From Paracoccus alkanivorans (GTDB taxonomy: Bacteria; Pseudomonadota; Alphaproteobacteria; Rhodobacterales; Rhodobacteraceae): 64,000 nt of DNA. The translations under genes were made by a program, and so were the position numbers. This document shows positions 44,822 to 53,445 of the stretch, piece by piece; position 1 is the first letter of the stretch; each line of letters starts with the position of its first letter. The notes beneath the pieces are model-generated. The model was not told where the DNA came from. It saw only the letters and a list, made by a program, of their open reading frames with translations, and did no database searches. The DNA lies in assembly GCF_003697785.1 (NCBI RefSeq), contig NZ_QOKZ01000012.1:1-64000 (forward strand), given 5' to 3'.

Positions 44822-47005
44822 ATGCGTATCACAATCAAGGCCAAACTGGCTGCCGCATTCGCCGCCGTCCTGCTGATGCTTGGGGCGATCCTGTGGCTGT
44901 CGATCAATAGCCTGTCCTCCGCCAAGAACCGGTTGGACAATCTGGTCAATGTCTATCACGAGCGGGTCGAAAATGCCCTGCAATTGCAGGAAAGCGTGGC
45001 CCAGTTCGGCCGTACGATCGGCGTGACCCTGCTGGCCGGGGACGATGCGGCGAGACGGGCCGGAATTGCCGAGGTCGAGAAATACAACCGGGAAATCGAC
45101 GAGGCCCATGATCATCTCGTGGCCTTGAGCGGTGAAACGGGCCTCGACCTTCTTGAAGAATTCGCCGGGAACCGGGAGAAGGTCAAGTTGAGGCTGGAAC
45201 AGGTCTTTGCCCTGGCCCTGGAAGACACCAATGCGCGGTCGGCGGATCTGGCCAATACCGAGACGGAAGGGGCATTGCAGGCCGCACTGGCCGCCGTGGA
45301 TGCCGTAATCCCCGCCGCCTCGCGCAACCCCTCGACCAATCCGGACGAGATTCGGTTCCTGGCCGCCGAGATCAAGCGCAACATGATCGACGCGGTTCGC
45401 CGCGTCTACCGGACGATCTCGCTGGTGGAAACGGTGAGCATAGCGAAGCAGGCGGAGGAAGCCCTCAACTCCAGCGCCGCCTTGCTGGCCGCGGTGGATG
45501 CTCTGGAAACCGTGGTCAAGGGATATGCAAGGCCGGAAATGGCCCGCTTGCATGAAGCCAGCAGGGCGCTGGACGAATCGGTCACGAAAGTCGTCGCTAT
45601 CGCGCAGCGCAACACCACGGAGACTGCCATCGACCTTGTGAACACCGAGCTGTTGCCCCTTGCCGCCGCGAATGACCGACTGCTCGAGGAATTCGCGGGG
45701 CGCAGCAACATACGCATGCATGGCTCGGTCGAGGAATTTGAAGAAAACTATCACAAGAACCTTGTTCTGCTTTTCCTTGGCGCTGGAATCGCCGCACTGA
45801 TCGGAGTCGGTGCCGCCACCTGGATTGCCCTGTCCATCAGCCGTAGCCTTGGCCATGTCGTCTCGGTCGCCGAAGCGGTCGGCGCGGGCGATCTGACCGT
45901 GGACGCAGTTCCCACGCGCAACGACGAGATCGGCGACGTGCTTGCCGCGATGGACCGCATGAACGGCTCGATGCGGAATATCACCGGCGTGGCCGAGCAG
46001 ATCAGCAAGGGCGACCTGACCGTGGAAATCCGCCGCCGGTCCGAGGTCGACTCGCTTGGTATCGCGCTGGAGAGCATGCTCGACAAGCTGCGTGGCGTGA
46101 TCTCGAATGCCAATGCCAGCGCCAATGGCGTCGCCGAGGGCGCACAGCAGATGTCCGCCACCGCCGATCAGCTCAACCAGGGCTCGACCGAGCAGGCGGC
46201 CGCGGCCGAACAGGCATCGGCCTCGATGGAAGAAATGACCGCCAATATCCGGCAGTCCTCGGATAACGCGGCGCAGACCGAGAAGATCGCGACCCAATCC
46301 GCGAAAGAGGCCGCCGAAAGCGGCGAGGCCGTGGACGAGGCGGTGCGCGCGATGAAGACCATCGCCGAGAAGATCAACATCATCCAGGAGATCGCCCGGC
46401 AGACCGATCTGCTGGCCCTGAACGCCGCCGTAGAGGCCGCCCGCGCCGGTCAGCATGGCAAGGGTTTTGCCGTGGTCGCCTCGGAGGTGCGCAAGCTGGC
46501 CGAGCGCAGCCAGCAGGCCGCCGGCGAGATCAGCGAACTGTCCGGCCGCACCGTCGAGGTCAGCCAGAAAGCCGGAGAGATGCTGTCCTCGCTGGTGCCT
46601 TCGATCCAGCGCACCGCCGATCTGGTGCAGGAGATCAGCGCCGCCGCGCGCGAGCAGAATATCGGCGTGGAACAGATCAACACGGCTATCCGCGAACTTG
46701 ACGCGGTGATCCAGCAGAACGCGTCAGCCTCGACCGAGGCGGCAAGCGTGTCCGACAGCCTTGCAACCCAGTCCGAACAGCTTCGCGGTGTGATCTCGTT
46801 CTTCCGCTTGGGCGAAGAGGCCACGAATGCGGCGCGCAAGCCGGCTGCTCCGGTCCAGCGGAACACGCGTTCCGCATCCCGTCCCGCGGCGAATGATACC
46901 GCGTCGCCCGCCGAGCCCGCGATGGTTGTGAATGCCAAGCCGGGCGGGGTGGCGCTGGATCTGGGCGGCGACCAGTTCTCCGACGCGGATTTCGAACGCT
47001 ATTGA
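44822..47005 (+). CDS. Methyl-accepting chemotaxis protein 2
   Basis: 727 aa. TM1 about 8-30 (KLAAAFAAVLLMLGAILWLS), a helical periplasmic sensor, TM2 about 314-338 (LVLLFLGAGIAALIGVGAAT), HAMP, and a signalling hairpin with tip GFAVVASEVRKLAERSQQAA near 548-567. It differs from MCP 1 around the tip (RSQQAAGEI versus ASESAREI), suggesting a different receptor class in the same operon. The C-terminal tail DLGGDQFSDADFERY is short and aromatic; it might act as a tether, which is speculative. Confidence 0.94.
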   Translation: MRITIKAKLAAAFAAVLLMLGAILWLSINSLSSAKNRLDNLVNVYHERVENALQLQESVAQFGRTIGVTLLAGDDAARRAGIAEVEKYNREIDEAHDHLVALSGETGLDLLEEFAGNREKVKLRLEQVFALALEDTNARSADLANTETEGALQAALAAVDAVIPAASRNPSTNPDEIRFLAAEIKRNMIDAVRRVYRTISLVETVSIAKQAEEALNSSAALLAAVDALETVVKGYARPEMARLHEASRALDESVTKVVAIAQRNTTETAIDLVNTELLPLAAANDRLLEEFAGRSNIRMHGSVEEFEENYHKNLVLLFLGAGIAALIGVGAATWIALSISRSLGHVVSVAEAVGAGDLTVDAVPTRNDEIGDVLAAMDRMNGSMRNITGVAEQISKGDLTVEIRRRSEVDSLGIALESMLDKLRGVISNANASANGVAEGAQQMSATADQLNQGSTEQAAAAEQASASMEEMTANIRQSSDNAAQTEKIATQSAKEAAESGEAVDEAVRAMKTIAEKINIIQEIARQTDLLALNAAVEAARAGQHGKGFAVVASEVRKLAERSQQAAGEISELSGRTVEVSQKAGEMLSSLVPSIQRTADLVQEISAAAREQNIGVEQINTAIRELDAVIQQNASASTEAASVSDSLATQSEQLRGVISFFRLGEEATNAARKPAAPVQRNTRSASRPAANDTASPAEPAMVVNAKPGGVALDLGGDQFSDADFERY

Positions 47006-47069
47006 TCCGACCGCCGGGGCGCCGCCCGCGCCCCGGTTTCCCTTCCCCCGTCCCGGAGCGCTTTTTTCC

Positions 47070-47603
47070 ATGTCCGAGCTTCTTGCAGATGCACCCTCCT
47101 TGCCCGCCGATGATTGGGAACCGGGCGACGACAATGCGCAAACGACCGAGCCGCATACCTATGTCACCTTCGAGCTGGCCGGTCAGATTTTCGCGGTTGA
47201 TGTCGCCAATGTGCGCGAGATCCTCGATCTGCAGCCGATTTCCCGGCTTCCCAACGCGCCGGCGGATCTGCTGGGCATGATCGATGTGCGCGGCGAGGGG
47301 ATCGCCGTGATCGATCTGCCCAGCCATCTTGGCCTGATGCACCAGGCCAATCCCGGTGACGGCCGGATCGTGGTGTTCGAGCTTGGCGCCGACAGGCGCA
47401 AGCCGGTGGGCGTGATCGCCGATCATGTGCTGAGCGTGGTGGCGATCGCGGATGCCGATATCGAGCCCGCGCCGGATGCCATGACCCGATGGCGATCCGA
47501 CGCGATGATCGGTGTGGCGCGGGTCGATGGGCAATTGACGATGATGCTTGCGCTGGACCGGCTTTTCACCGGAGCCGCAAGCGGCCCCTTCGATTTCGCG
47601 TGA
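47070..47603 (+). CDS. cheW: Chemotaxis coupling protein CheW (right arm, second)
   Basis: 177 aa with a 30-residue acidic N-terminal extension (DDWEPGDDNAQT) before the CheW core (FELAGQIFAVDVANVREILD; LLGMIDVRGEGIAVIDLPSH; DAMIGVARVDGQLTMMLALD). A second coupler next to MCP 2 could specialise in that receptor. RBS is weak (GGAG about 12 bases away). Followed 5 bp later by cheR. Confidence 0.93.
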   Translation: MSELLADAPSLPADDWEPGDDNAQTTEPHTYVTFELAGQIFAVDVANVREILDLQPISRLPNAPADLLGMIDVRGEGIAVIDLPSHLGLMHQANPGDGRIVVFELGADRRKPVGVIADHVLSVVAIADADIEPAPDAMTRWRSDAMIGVARVDGQLTMMLALDRLFTGAASGPFDFA

Positions 47604-47608
47604 CGGCC

Positions 47609-48463
47609 ATGGCGCAAAAATCGGTTGCCCCTGCCGCACCCCGGCTTAACCCCGCGCAGGCCCGGATCCTGATCGATACTGCCAGGAAGATCACCGGCGT
47701 GGCCATTTCGACCGACAAGCTCTCGTTCCTGGAATTGCGGGTCAGCCGCCGCCTGCGCGAGCTTGGATGCCAGGACTATGACGGCTATGTCGATCTTTTG
47801 CGCGGCCCGAACGGCGCGGCAGAGGCCCGCTATCTGGCCGAGGCGCTGACCACCCACACCACCAGCTTTTTCCGCGAGAAGGTGCATTACGACTGGCTGG
47901 AACGCGAGGGGCTGCCAAGCCTGGTGGAGGATGGTGCGGGCATCGACCGCAAGCTGACGATCTGGAGTGCGGCCTGTTCCCTGGGGTCCGAGATGTGGAC
48001 CGCGGCCATGGTGCTGGAGCAGTTCTCGCAGGCCAGAAAGGGCGGGCTCATGTGGGAGGTGATGGGCACCGACGTGTCCCGCCAGATCCTGCGTCAGGCC
48101 GCCGCCGCCGTCTTTACCGAGGACCAGATCGCGGGTATCCCCGACGACCTGCGCCGCAGCTATCTGCTGCGATCCCGTGGGGAGCCCCGGCTTTACCGGA
48201 TCGTGCCGGAACTGCGCAGCCGGGCGCGGCTGGCCTGGGCCAATCTCGTCGACCTGGACCGCAAGCTGCAGATCACCGCGGATGTCGCCTTCCTGCGCAA
48301 CGTGCTGATCTATTTCCAGCCCGAGGATCAGCGGCGCGCGGTCGAGGGTGTGGTCTCGCGGCTCCGGCATGGCGGCTATCTGCTGACCGGCCATTCGGAA
48401 AGCCTCGCCGATCCACCTGCGAACCTGCGCCAGATCGCCGCTTCCACCTATCAGAAGGTCTGA
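47609..48463 (+). CDS. cheR: Chemoreceptor methyltransferase CheR (right arm), variant SAM motif
   Basis: 284 aa. N-terminal helices with FLELRVSRRLRELG, then TSFFREKVHYDWL, IWSAACSLGSEMWTAAMVLE, VMGTDVSRQIL, DVAFLRNVLIYFQPEDQ and LLTGHSESL. The usual SSGEEPYS-type motif is SLGSEMWT here, losing one acidic and the Tyr position, yet the rest is intact. Probably active, with an altered SAM pocket. Placed directly before cheB. Confidence 0.92.
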   Translation: MAQKSVAPAAPRLNPAQARILIDTARKITGVAISTDKLSFLELRVSRRLRELGCQDYDGYVDLLRGPNGAAEARYLAEALTTHTTSFFREKVHYDWLEREGLPSLVEDGAGIDRKLTIWSAACSLGSEMWTAAMVLEQFSQARKGGLMWEVMGTDVSRQILRQAAAAVFTEDQIAGIPDDLRRSYLLRSRGEPRLYRIVPELRSRARLAWANLVDLDRKLQITADVAFLRNVLIYFQPEDQRRAVEGVVSRLRHGGYLLTGHSESLADPPANLRQIAASTYQKV

Positions 48464-48467
48464 TCCC

Positions 48468-49544
48468 ATGTCACTTCTTTCCCGCCGCCCCATTCGCGTG
48501 CTTATCGTCGATGACAGTGCCGTGGTCCGCCAGACCATGGCCGAACTGATTGCCTCGGATCCCGAGCTGGAGGTGATGGATACGGCCTCCGATCCTTTCG
48601 CCGCGGCGGCCCGGATCAGCAAGGAGCGGCCCGACGTCATCACGCTGGATGTCGAGATGCCCAGGATGGATGGCGTCACCTTCCTGCGCAAGCTGATGGC
48701 CCAGCACCCGATCCCGGTGATCATGTGTTCCTCGCTGGTGGGAGACAAGACCGAGACGCTGCAGCAGGCGATGGCTGCCGGGGCGGTGGACGTGATCTGC
48801 AAGCCGCAGATGGGCGTGAAAGGTTTTCTGGAGGAAAGCCGGACTGTCCTGTGCGACGCGATCAAGGCGGCGGCGCATGCCAGGCTGAACCGTATCCGGC
48901 CCGTGCATGTCTCGGCCAAGCTGTCCGCCGATGCCGTGCTGCCGCCGCCTTCCGGATCCGCCATGAGCAAGACCACCGAAACGATCATTGCCATCGGTGT
49001 CTCGACCGGCGGCACCGAGGCGGTGCGGTCGGTGCTCGAGGCGCTGCCTGCGGATTGTCCGCCGATCGTGGTGGTCCAGCATATGCCCGAACATTTCACC
49101 GCTGCCTTTGCCCGCCGCCTGGACGGGCTGTGCAGGATCACCGTGAGCGAGGCGAAGGATGGCGATCGCATGCTGCGCGGCCATGCCCTGATCGCGCCCG
49201 GCAACCGCCATACCCTGTTGACCCGCAGCGGCGCGAATTACTGCGTCGAGGTGCGGGAGGGCCCGCTGGTGTCGCGGCATCGGCCCTCGGTCGATGTGCT
49301 GTTCCGCTCGGTGGCGCGGGCGGCAGGGCGCAACGCGGTGGGGCTGATCATGACCGGCATGGGCGATGACGGCGCGCGCGGATTGCTGGAGATGCGGCAG
49401 GCCGGGGCGCGGACATTGGGGCAGGACGAGGCAAGCTGCGTCGTCTATGGCATGCCCAACGAGGCCCGCAAGCTGGGCGCGGTCGAGGAAGAGCTGCCGC
49501 TTTCCCGCCTGCCGGCCACGTTGCTGCGATGGGCATCGGCTTGA
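48468..49544 (+). CDS. cheB: Protein-glutamate methylesterase/response regulator
   Basis: 358 aa. Receiver with Asp61 (LDVEMPRMDG), linker, then the methylesterase with Ser in GVSTGG, His in VVQHMPEHF and Asp in GMGDDGARG, the catalytic triad. Demethylates and deamidates receptors when phosphorylated. It is the only CheB in the window, so the left arm either borrows it or lacks methylesterase control. Confidence 0.95.
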   Translation: MSLLSRRPIRVLIVDDSAVVRQTMAELIASDPELEVMDTASDPFAAAARISKERPDVITLDVEMPRMDGVTFLRKLMAQHPIPVIMCSSLVGDKTETLQQAMAAGAVDVICKPQMGVKGFLEESRTVLCDAIKAAAHARLNRIRPVHVSAKLSADAVLPPPSGSAMSKTTETIIAIGVSTGGTEAVRSVLEALPADCPPIVVVQHMPEHFTAAFARRLDGLCRITVSEAKDGDRMLRGHALIAPGNRHTLLTRSGANYCVEVREGPLVSRHRPSVDVLFRSVARAAGRNAVGLIMTGMGDDGARGLLEMRQAGARTLGQDEASCVVYGMPNEARKLGAVEEELPLSRLPATLLRWASA

Positions 49545-49588
49545 GGCAAGGGCGGGCGATATGCGGGACAAGGGTAACGGAGGTGGAG

Positions 49589-51193
49589 ATGATGCCGGCT
49601 GAGAATGCGATCGCGGCCGCGGCCGGGCTGAGCGGCCTGCGCCAGGAAAGCCAGGCTCAGTTCGAACGGCTGACCGAGGTTCTGAGCAGGGTGCATGCCG
49701 CGCTGCGGGAGATCGGCGGCGATTTCGACCGCCTGACGCAGCTGGTTGACGAGGTGGGCAGCGCGCGGGGCGAATCCGGCGCACTGCACGACGCCTGCGG
49801 CAATCTTGCCGATCATCTTGGCACTGCACATGCCGCGATCTCGACGGCGGAACTGGCCCATGCGATCGCCGACGGGCTGGACGCGGTCGAGACCCTGCGC
49901 CGCGAATGCCGGCAACTCAACGCGATCGCCTCGATGACGCGGGTCACGGGATATTCGGTCAATATCGATGCGATAGAGGATTATATCGTCACCCTGCGCG
50001 GCATGATCCAGCGCCTTTCCTCGACGACGATGGCGGTGCAGGACGATCTGGTCAGCATCGGCACCGCGGTCCGTCAGGCTACCGGTCAGCTTGGCTCTGC
50101 CGTATCCTGCGCGCGGATGGCGATCGGTGAGCGCGGGCAGGATCTGCCAGTCCACGAGATGGGGGATATCTGCGGTGCGGCCCGCTCGCTCGCGGAACAG
50201 ATGCGCGGCCATACGCAGGCCAATACCGGTGTGCTGATGACCGGGATCCAGTTCTCGGACGCTTTCGCGCAGCGGCTGGATCATATCGAAACCATCCTGA
50301 AGGCTGCGGATTCCCAGCCCCCGGCCGCCTCCCTTGCCGCCGCGCAGATCTCGGCGCTGGTTTCGGATGCATCCGAGATGCTGACGGCCACGCGCGAGGC
50401 ACTGGCGCAGCTGGGCGTGATCGGCCAGTCCGCCGCCAAGGCCCTGACCGGTGATACCGGTGCGCAGGCGGCGCGGCTTCTGGCCGAATGGCGGGCCGAG
50501 CTGGATGACGGGCACCAGATCGAGCGCCTTGTCGCGCCCGCGCTGGAAGGGGCCATGGCGGCGGTCAGGAATATCGACATTGCCGTCGGCCATGCCCGCG
50601 AGAACCTCGAGACGCTCTCCTCCACCGCGCTGGAGGTCAGCCTGGCGACCGTCAATGCCGGGCTTCTGGCGCGGCGCAGCGGTTCGGCGAAATCGGCCAT
50701 GGACGTGCTGTCGACGACGGTGCGGGAACGTGCGCATGCCTGCAACGAGTTGAATACCCGCTGCCGCGCCAGCTTCGGCCGGATCGACGATCACACCCGG
50801 AATGCCGATTTCAGCCAGTTGACCGCCGAGGCAGAGCAGCTCAGCGCCCTGATTGCGCGCGCCGATACGGATCTGGCGCTGGCCTCCGAGATGTTCGCGC
50901 GGCTCGAGGCGATGCAACAGGCCGCCCGGCAAAGCGCGGTGGCGCTGCAGCACGCGGTGGACGATGGCCTGCTGGCCCTGTCGAACCTGCCGGACCTGAT
51001 TGCCAGGATTGCCGGATATGCTCCGAGGGCCGCGAAGTCGCTGCCGCCGGATCAGGCGGCGGTGCTGATGCCGTTCAGCGCGATCTACACGATGGATCGC
51101 GAGCGCGACGTTCATGCCGGGCTGGTCGGGGCGCCGCCTCCGGCTGCCGTGGCCGTGGGCCAGTCGCAATCGCTGGACGACATCTTTTTCTGA
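49589..51193 (+). CDS. Long helical che-locus protein with a DxxxQ motif, putative CheY-P phosphatase
   Basis: 534 aa, no family I can name. Almost entirely helical and Ala/Leu-rich, no membrane segment, no MCP signalling tip. Around residue 224 the sequence GIQFSDAFAQRLDHIETIL contains Asp224-x3-Gln228 in a helix, the CheZ catalytic spacing, with the QFxD..xQRLxHI setting often seen in CheZ-like helices. The C-terminus SQSLDDIFF is short and acidic-aromatic; CheZ also ends in a CheY-binding tail. Start: tandem ATGs at 49589/49592 after GGAGG. Last gene of the right che arm. Alternative: a soluble scaffold or receptor-like protein. Confidence 0.65.
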   Translation: MMPAENAIAAAAGLSGLRQESQAQFERLTEVLSRVHAALREIGGDFDRLTQLVDEVGSARGESGALHDACGNLADHLGTAHAAISTAELAHAIADGLDAVETLRRECRQLNAIASMTRVTGYSVNIDAIEDYIVTLRGMIQRLSSTTMAVQDDLVSIGTAVRQATGQLGSAVSCARMAIGERGQDLPVHEMGDICGAARSLAEQMRGHTQANTGVLMTGIQFSDAFAQRLDHIETILKAADSQPPAASLAAAQISALVSDASEMLTATREALAQLGVIGQSAAKALTGDTGAQAARLLAEWRAELDDGHQIERLVAPALEGAMAAVRNIDIAVGHARENLETLSSTALEVSLATVNAGLLARRSGSAKSAMDVLSTTVRERAHACNELNTRCRASFGRIDDHTRNADFSQLTAEAEQLSALIARADTDLALASEMFARLEAMQQAARQSAVALQHAVDDGLLALSNLPDLIARIAGYAPRAAKSLPPDQAAVLMPFSAIYTMDRERDVHAGLVGAPPPAAVAVGQSQSLDDIFF

Positions 51194-51321
51194 CCCGCTC
51201 CCGTTCCGGTGCGGCTGTGGACCGGCATGCAGCCGCATCTTTTTCAACCCAATAGCAATGCGGCGGGATCATCCCTCGTATGAAATTCCCGCGCGGGTCT
51301 TGAACCCCGGCGCCGCATTCA

Positions 51322-51359
51322 TTAGCTAGCTAACATTCTTCGGATCATTAGCAAGCTAA
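51322..51359. promoter_or_regulatory. Two MarR-type operator palindromes
   Basis: TTAGCTAGCTAA (51322-51333, perfect) and TTAGCAAGCTAA (51348-51359, arms TTAGC/GCTAA). Centres are 26 bp apart. The second ends 11 bp before the marR start. The paired sites imply autorepression of the marR-efflux operon. Confidence 0.75.
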
Positions 51360-51370
51360 GCGACTGCGCC

Positions 51371-51799
51371 ATGCCCACGGACACCGCCATCATCGACTCT
51401 CTCTTGCAGGTCATGCGAATCCTGCGCCGTCATTACGACGATTGCGCCCGGGACATGGGGCTGACGATGTCCCGGGCGCGGGTGATCAGCGAGTTGACCC
51501 GGAAGGAAGGCGTCACCCAGACTGAACTGGCCTCGGCGCTGGACATCGAGGCGCCGACGCTGAAACGCCAGATCGACGCGCTCGAGGCCGGGGGTTTCGT
51601 CTCCCGGCGTCCGATCGAAGGGGACGCGCGCAAGAATGCGATCTTCCTGACCGAGCAGGGCCGCGCCAGCCAGATCACCGCCTTCACCCGCAAGCTGCGC
51701 TCGGACGTGCTGGAGGGGATTGCCCCCGAGGATCTGACCCGCGCCCGCGACGTGCTGGACAGGATCGCCGAGAACATCGTGAAACTGGGGCGGAAATGA
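51371..51799 (+). CDS. MarR-family transcriptional regulator
   Basis: 142 aa. Winged helix with TQTELASALDIEAPTLKRQI (recognition helix), then the wing GGFVSRRPIEGDARKNAIFLTEQG. Dimerisation helices at both ends. It overlaps the MFS gene (ATGA) and follows two TTAGC-type palindromes, so it should repress the efflux operon until a phenolic or drug-like ligand binds. Confidence 0.93.
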   Translation: MPTDTAIIDSLLQVMRILRRHYDDCARDMGLTMSRARVISELTRKEGVTQTELASALDIEAPTLKRQIDALEAGGFVSRRPIEGDARKNAIFLTEQGRASQITAFTRKLRSDVLEGIAPEDLTRARDVLDRIAENIVKLGRK

Positions 51800-53445
51800 G
51801 CAACGCCCCGCAACAGCCCGCGCCCGCCGCAGCCCCTGCCGCCCCGCCGCAGCATCCGCCCCTGCCGGTGCCGCGCGCGCTCGCCTATATGGGCGCCTCG
51901 GTGATGCTGGCGCTGTCGCAGGGGCTGGGGCAGGGGTTCGTTTCGTCCAACATCCCGCAATTCGCCGGAGACCTGGGCATCACCACCACCCAAGCAAGCT
52001 GGCTGATGGCGGTCTACATGATCCCCCGCGCCGCCCTGCCGGTGATGCTGATCAAGATCCGCACGCAATTCGGGCTGCGCCGCTTTGCCGAGATCGGCAT
52101 CGTGATCTATGTCGCGGTGGCCTTCGCCTCGGTCTGGATCAGCGATTTCCGCTCGGCCGTGGTGGTGCAGCTGCTGTCGGGCGCGGCGGCCGCGTCGCTG
52201 TCGACGCTGGCTTTCCTCTACATGCTGGAACCGCTTTCCCAGCAATGGAAGATGCGGCTTGGCCTGCCGCTGGCGATGGCGGTGATCATGTCGGGGCCGT
52301 CGCTGGCGCGGGTTGTCTCGCCGGCGCTGATCGGCGATGGCGGGCTGACATGGCTGCACCTGACCGCGCTTGGCATGGCGATGCTGTCGCTGATGCTGGT
52401 CTATCTGCTGCCGCTGCGCCCGATGCCGCGCATGAAGGTCATCCAGCCGCTGGATTTCGTCAGCTTCCTGCTGATCGCCTGCGGCTTCGGCGGGCTGATC
52501 ATCGGCTTTGTCATGGGGCCGATCCATTACTGGGTCGAGCAGCCCTGGATCGGCTGGCTGCTGGCGGCCTCGGTCGCCGCCCTGACCGGAGTGGTGGTGA
52601 TCGAGCTGAACCGCAAGGCGCCGATCATCGATATACGCTGGCTGACCAGTCCCGCCATGCTGCACCTGACCGCGACGCTGTTCCTGTTCCGGCTGATCCT
52701 GTCGGAACAGAGCACCGGCGCACCCAGGATGTTCTCGGCCCTCGGGGTGGCGCCCTCGCAGATGGTCACGCTGTTTTCGATCATCGTCATTGCCAGCCTG
52801 CTGGGCGGGCTGGCCTGCATCGCCTGGATCAAGCCGGGGCGGGAGAAATGGTTTCACCTGGTCGCGCTGATCCTGATCATGGCCGGGGCCTTCATGGACA
52901 GCCGGTCCACCGTGGATACAAGGCCCGGGCAGATGCTGCTCAGCCAGGCGATGATCGCCTTTGCGGGGATGCTGTTCCTGCCGCCGGCGATGATGGCCGG
53001 GCTGATCAAGGCGCTGGCGCGGGGGCCGCAATACCTGCTGTCCTTCGTGATCGTGTTCATTTCGACCCAGAGCCTTGGCGGGGTGCTGGGCTCGGGCCTG
53101 TTCACCAGCTTCATCAACCACCGCCAGGCCGCGCATCTGCAGGCCCTGTCAGAGCAGCTGACCCTGACCGACAGCCAGACAGCCTCGGCCATCGCCGCCC
53201 GCGCCGCCATGCTGGCCAGCCAGATCCCCGATGCCGCCGCGCGCAAGGCGCAGGCGATCTCATCGCTGGCGCAAGAGGCCAGCCGCCAGTCCTATGTGCT
53301 GGCCTATAACGACGCCTATTTCCTGATTTTCCTCATTGCCGGTTTCACCGCGGGTGCCTTGCTTTTGCATGTGTTCCGCGACTGGCTGGCCGCGCGCCTC
53401 GCATCCGGGCGGGACGCCATATCCGACACGGAATCCGCATCATGA
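51796..53445 (+). CDS. MFS multidrug efflux permease, DHA2 (EmrB-like)
   Basis: 549 aa, about fourteen membrane helices after a Pro/Ala-rich N-terminal tail. Helix 2 region SWLMAVYMIPRAALPVML replaces the usual EmrB pattern but keeps its layout; there is a long loop before the last helix (SEQLTLTDSQTASAIAARAA) as in EmrB proteins with periplasmic partners. Coupled to marR before it and to the HlyD-type gene after it. Confidence 0.9.
   Translation: MSNAPQQPAPAAAPAAPPQHPPLPVPRALAYMGASVMLALSQGLGQGFVSSNIPQFAGDLGITTTQASWLMAVYMIPRAALPVMLIKIRTQFGLRRFAEIGIVIYVAVAFASVWISDFRSAVVVQLLSGAAAASLSTLAFLYMLEPLSQQWKMRLGLPLAMAVIMSGPSLARVVSPALIGDGGLTWLHLTALGMAMLSLMLVYLLPLRPMPRMKVIQPLDFVSFLLIACGFGGLIIGFVMGPIHYWVEQPWIGWLLAASVAALTGVVVIELNRKAPIIDIRWLTSPAMLHLTATLFLFRLILSEQSTGAPRMFSALGVAPSQMVTLFSIIVIASLLGGLACIAWIKPGREKWFHLVALILIMAGAFMDSRSTVDTRPGQMLLSQAMIAFAGMLFLPPAMMAGLIKALARGPQYLLSFVIVFISTQSLGGVLGSGLFTSFINHRQAAHLQALSEQLTLTDSQTASAIAARAAMLASQIPDAAARKAQAISSLAQEASRQSYVLAYNDAYFLIFLIAGFTAGALLLHVFRDWLAARLASGRDAISDTESAS

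Noticed and set aside
42031..44949. 972-codon minus-strand open frame opposite cheA/cheW
   Set aside because: Antisense shadow; the plus strand encodes an unmistakable CheY-CheA-CheW series.
33313..51193. Interpretation as a flagellar motility island
   Set aside because: Only chemosensory genes are present; no fli, flg, mot or pil gene in the window, so the output cannot be stated.
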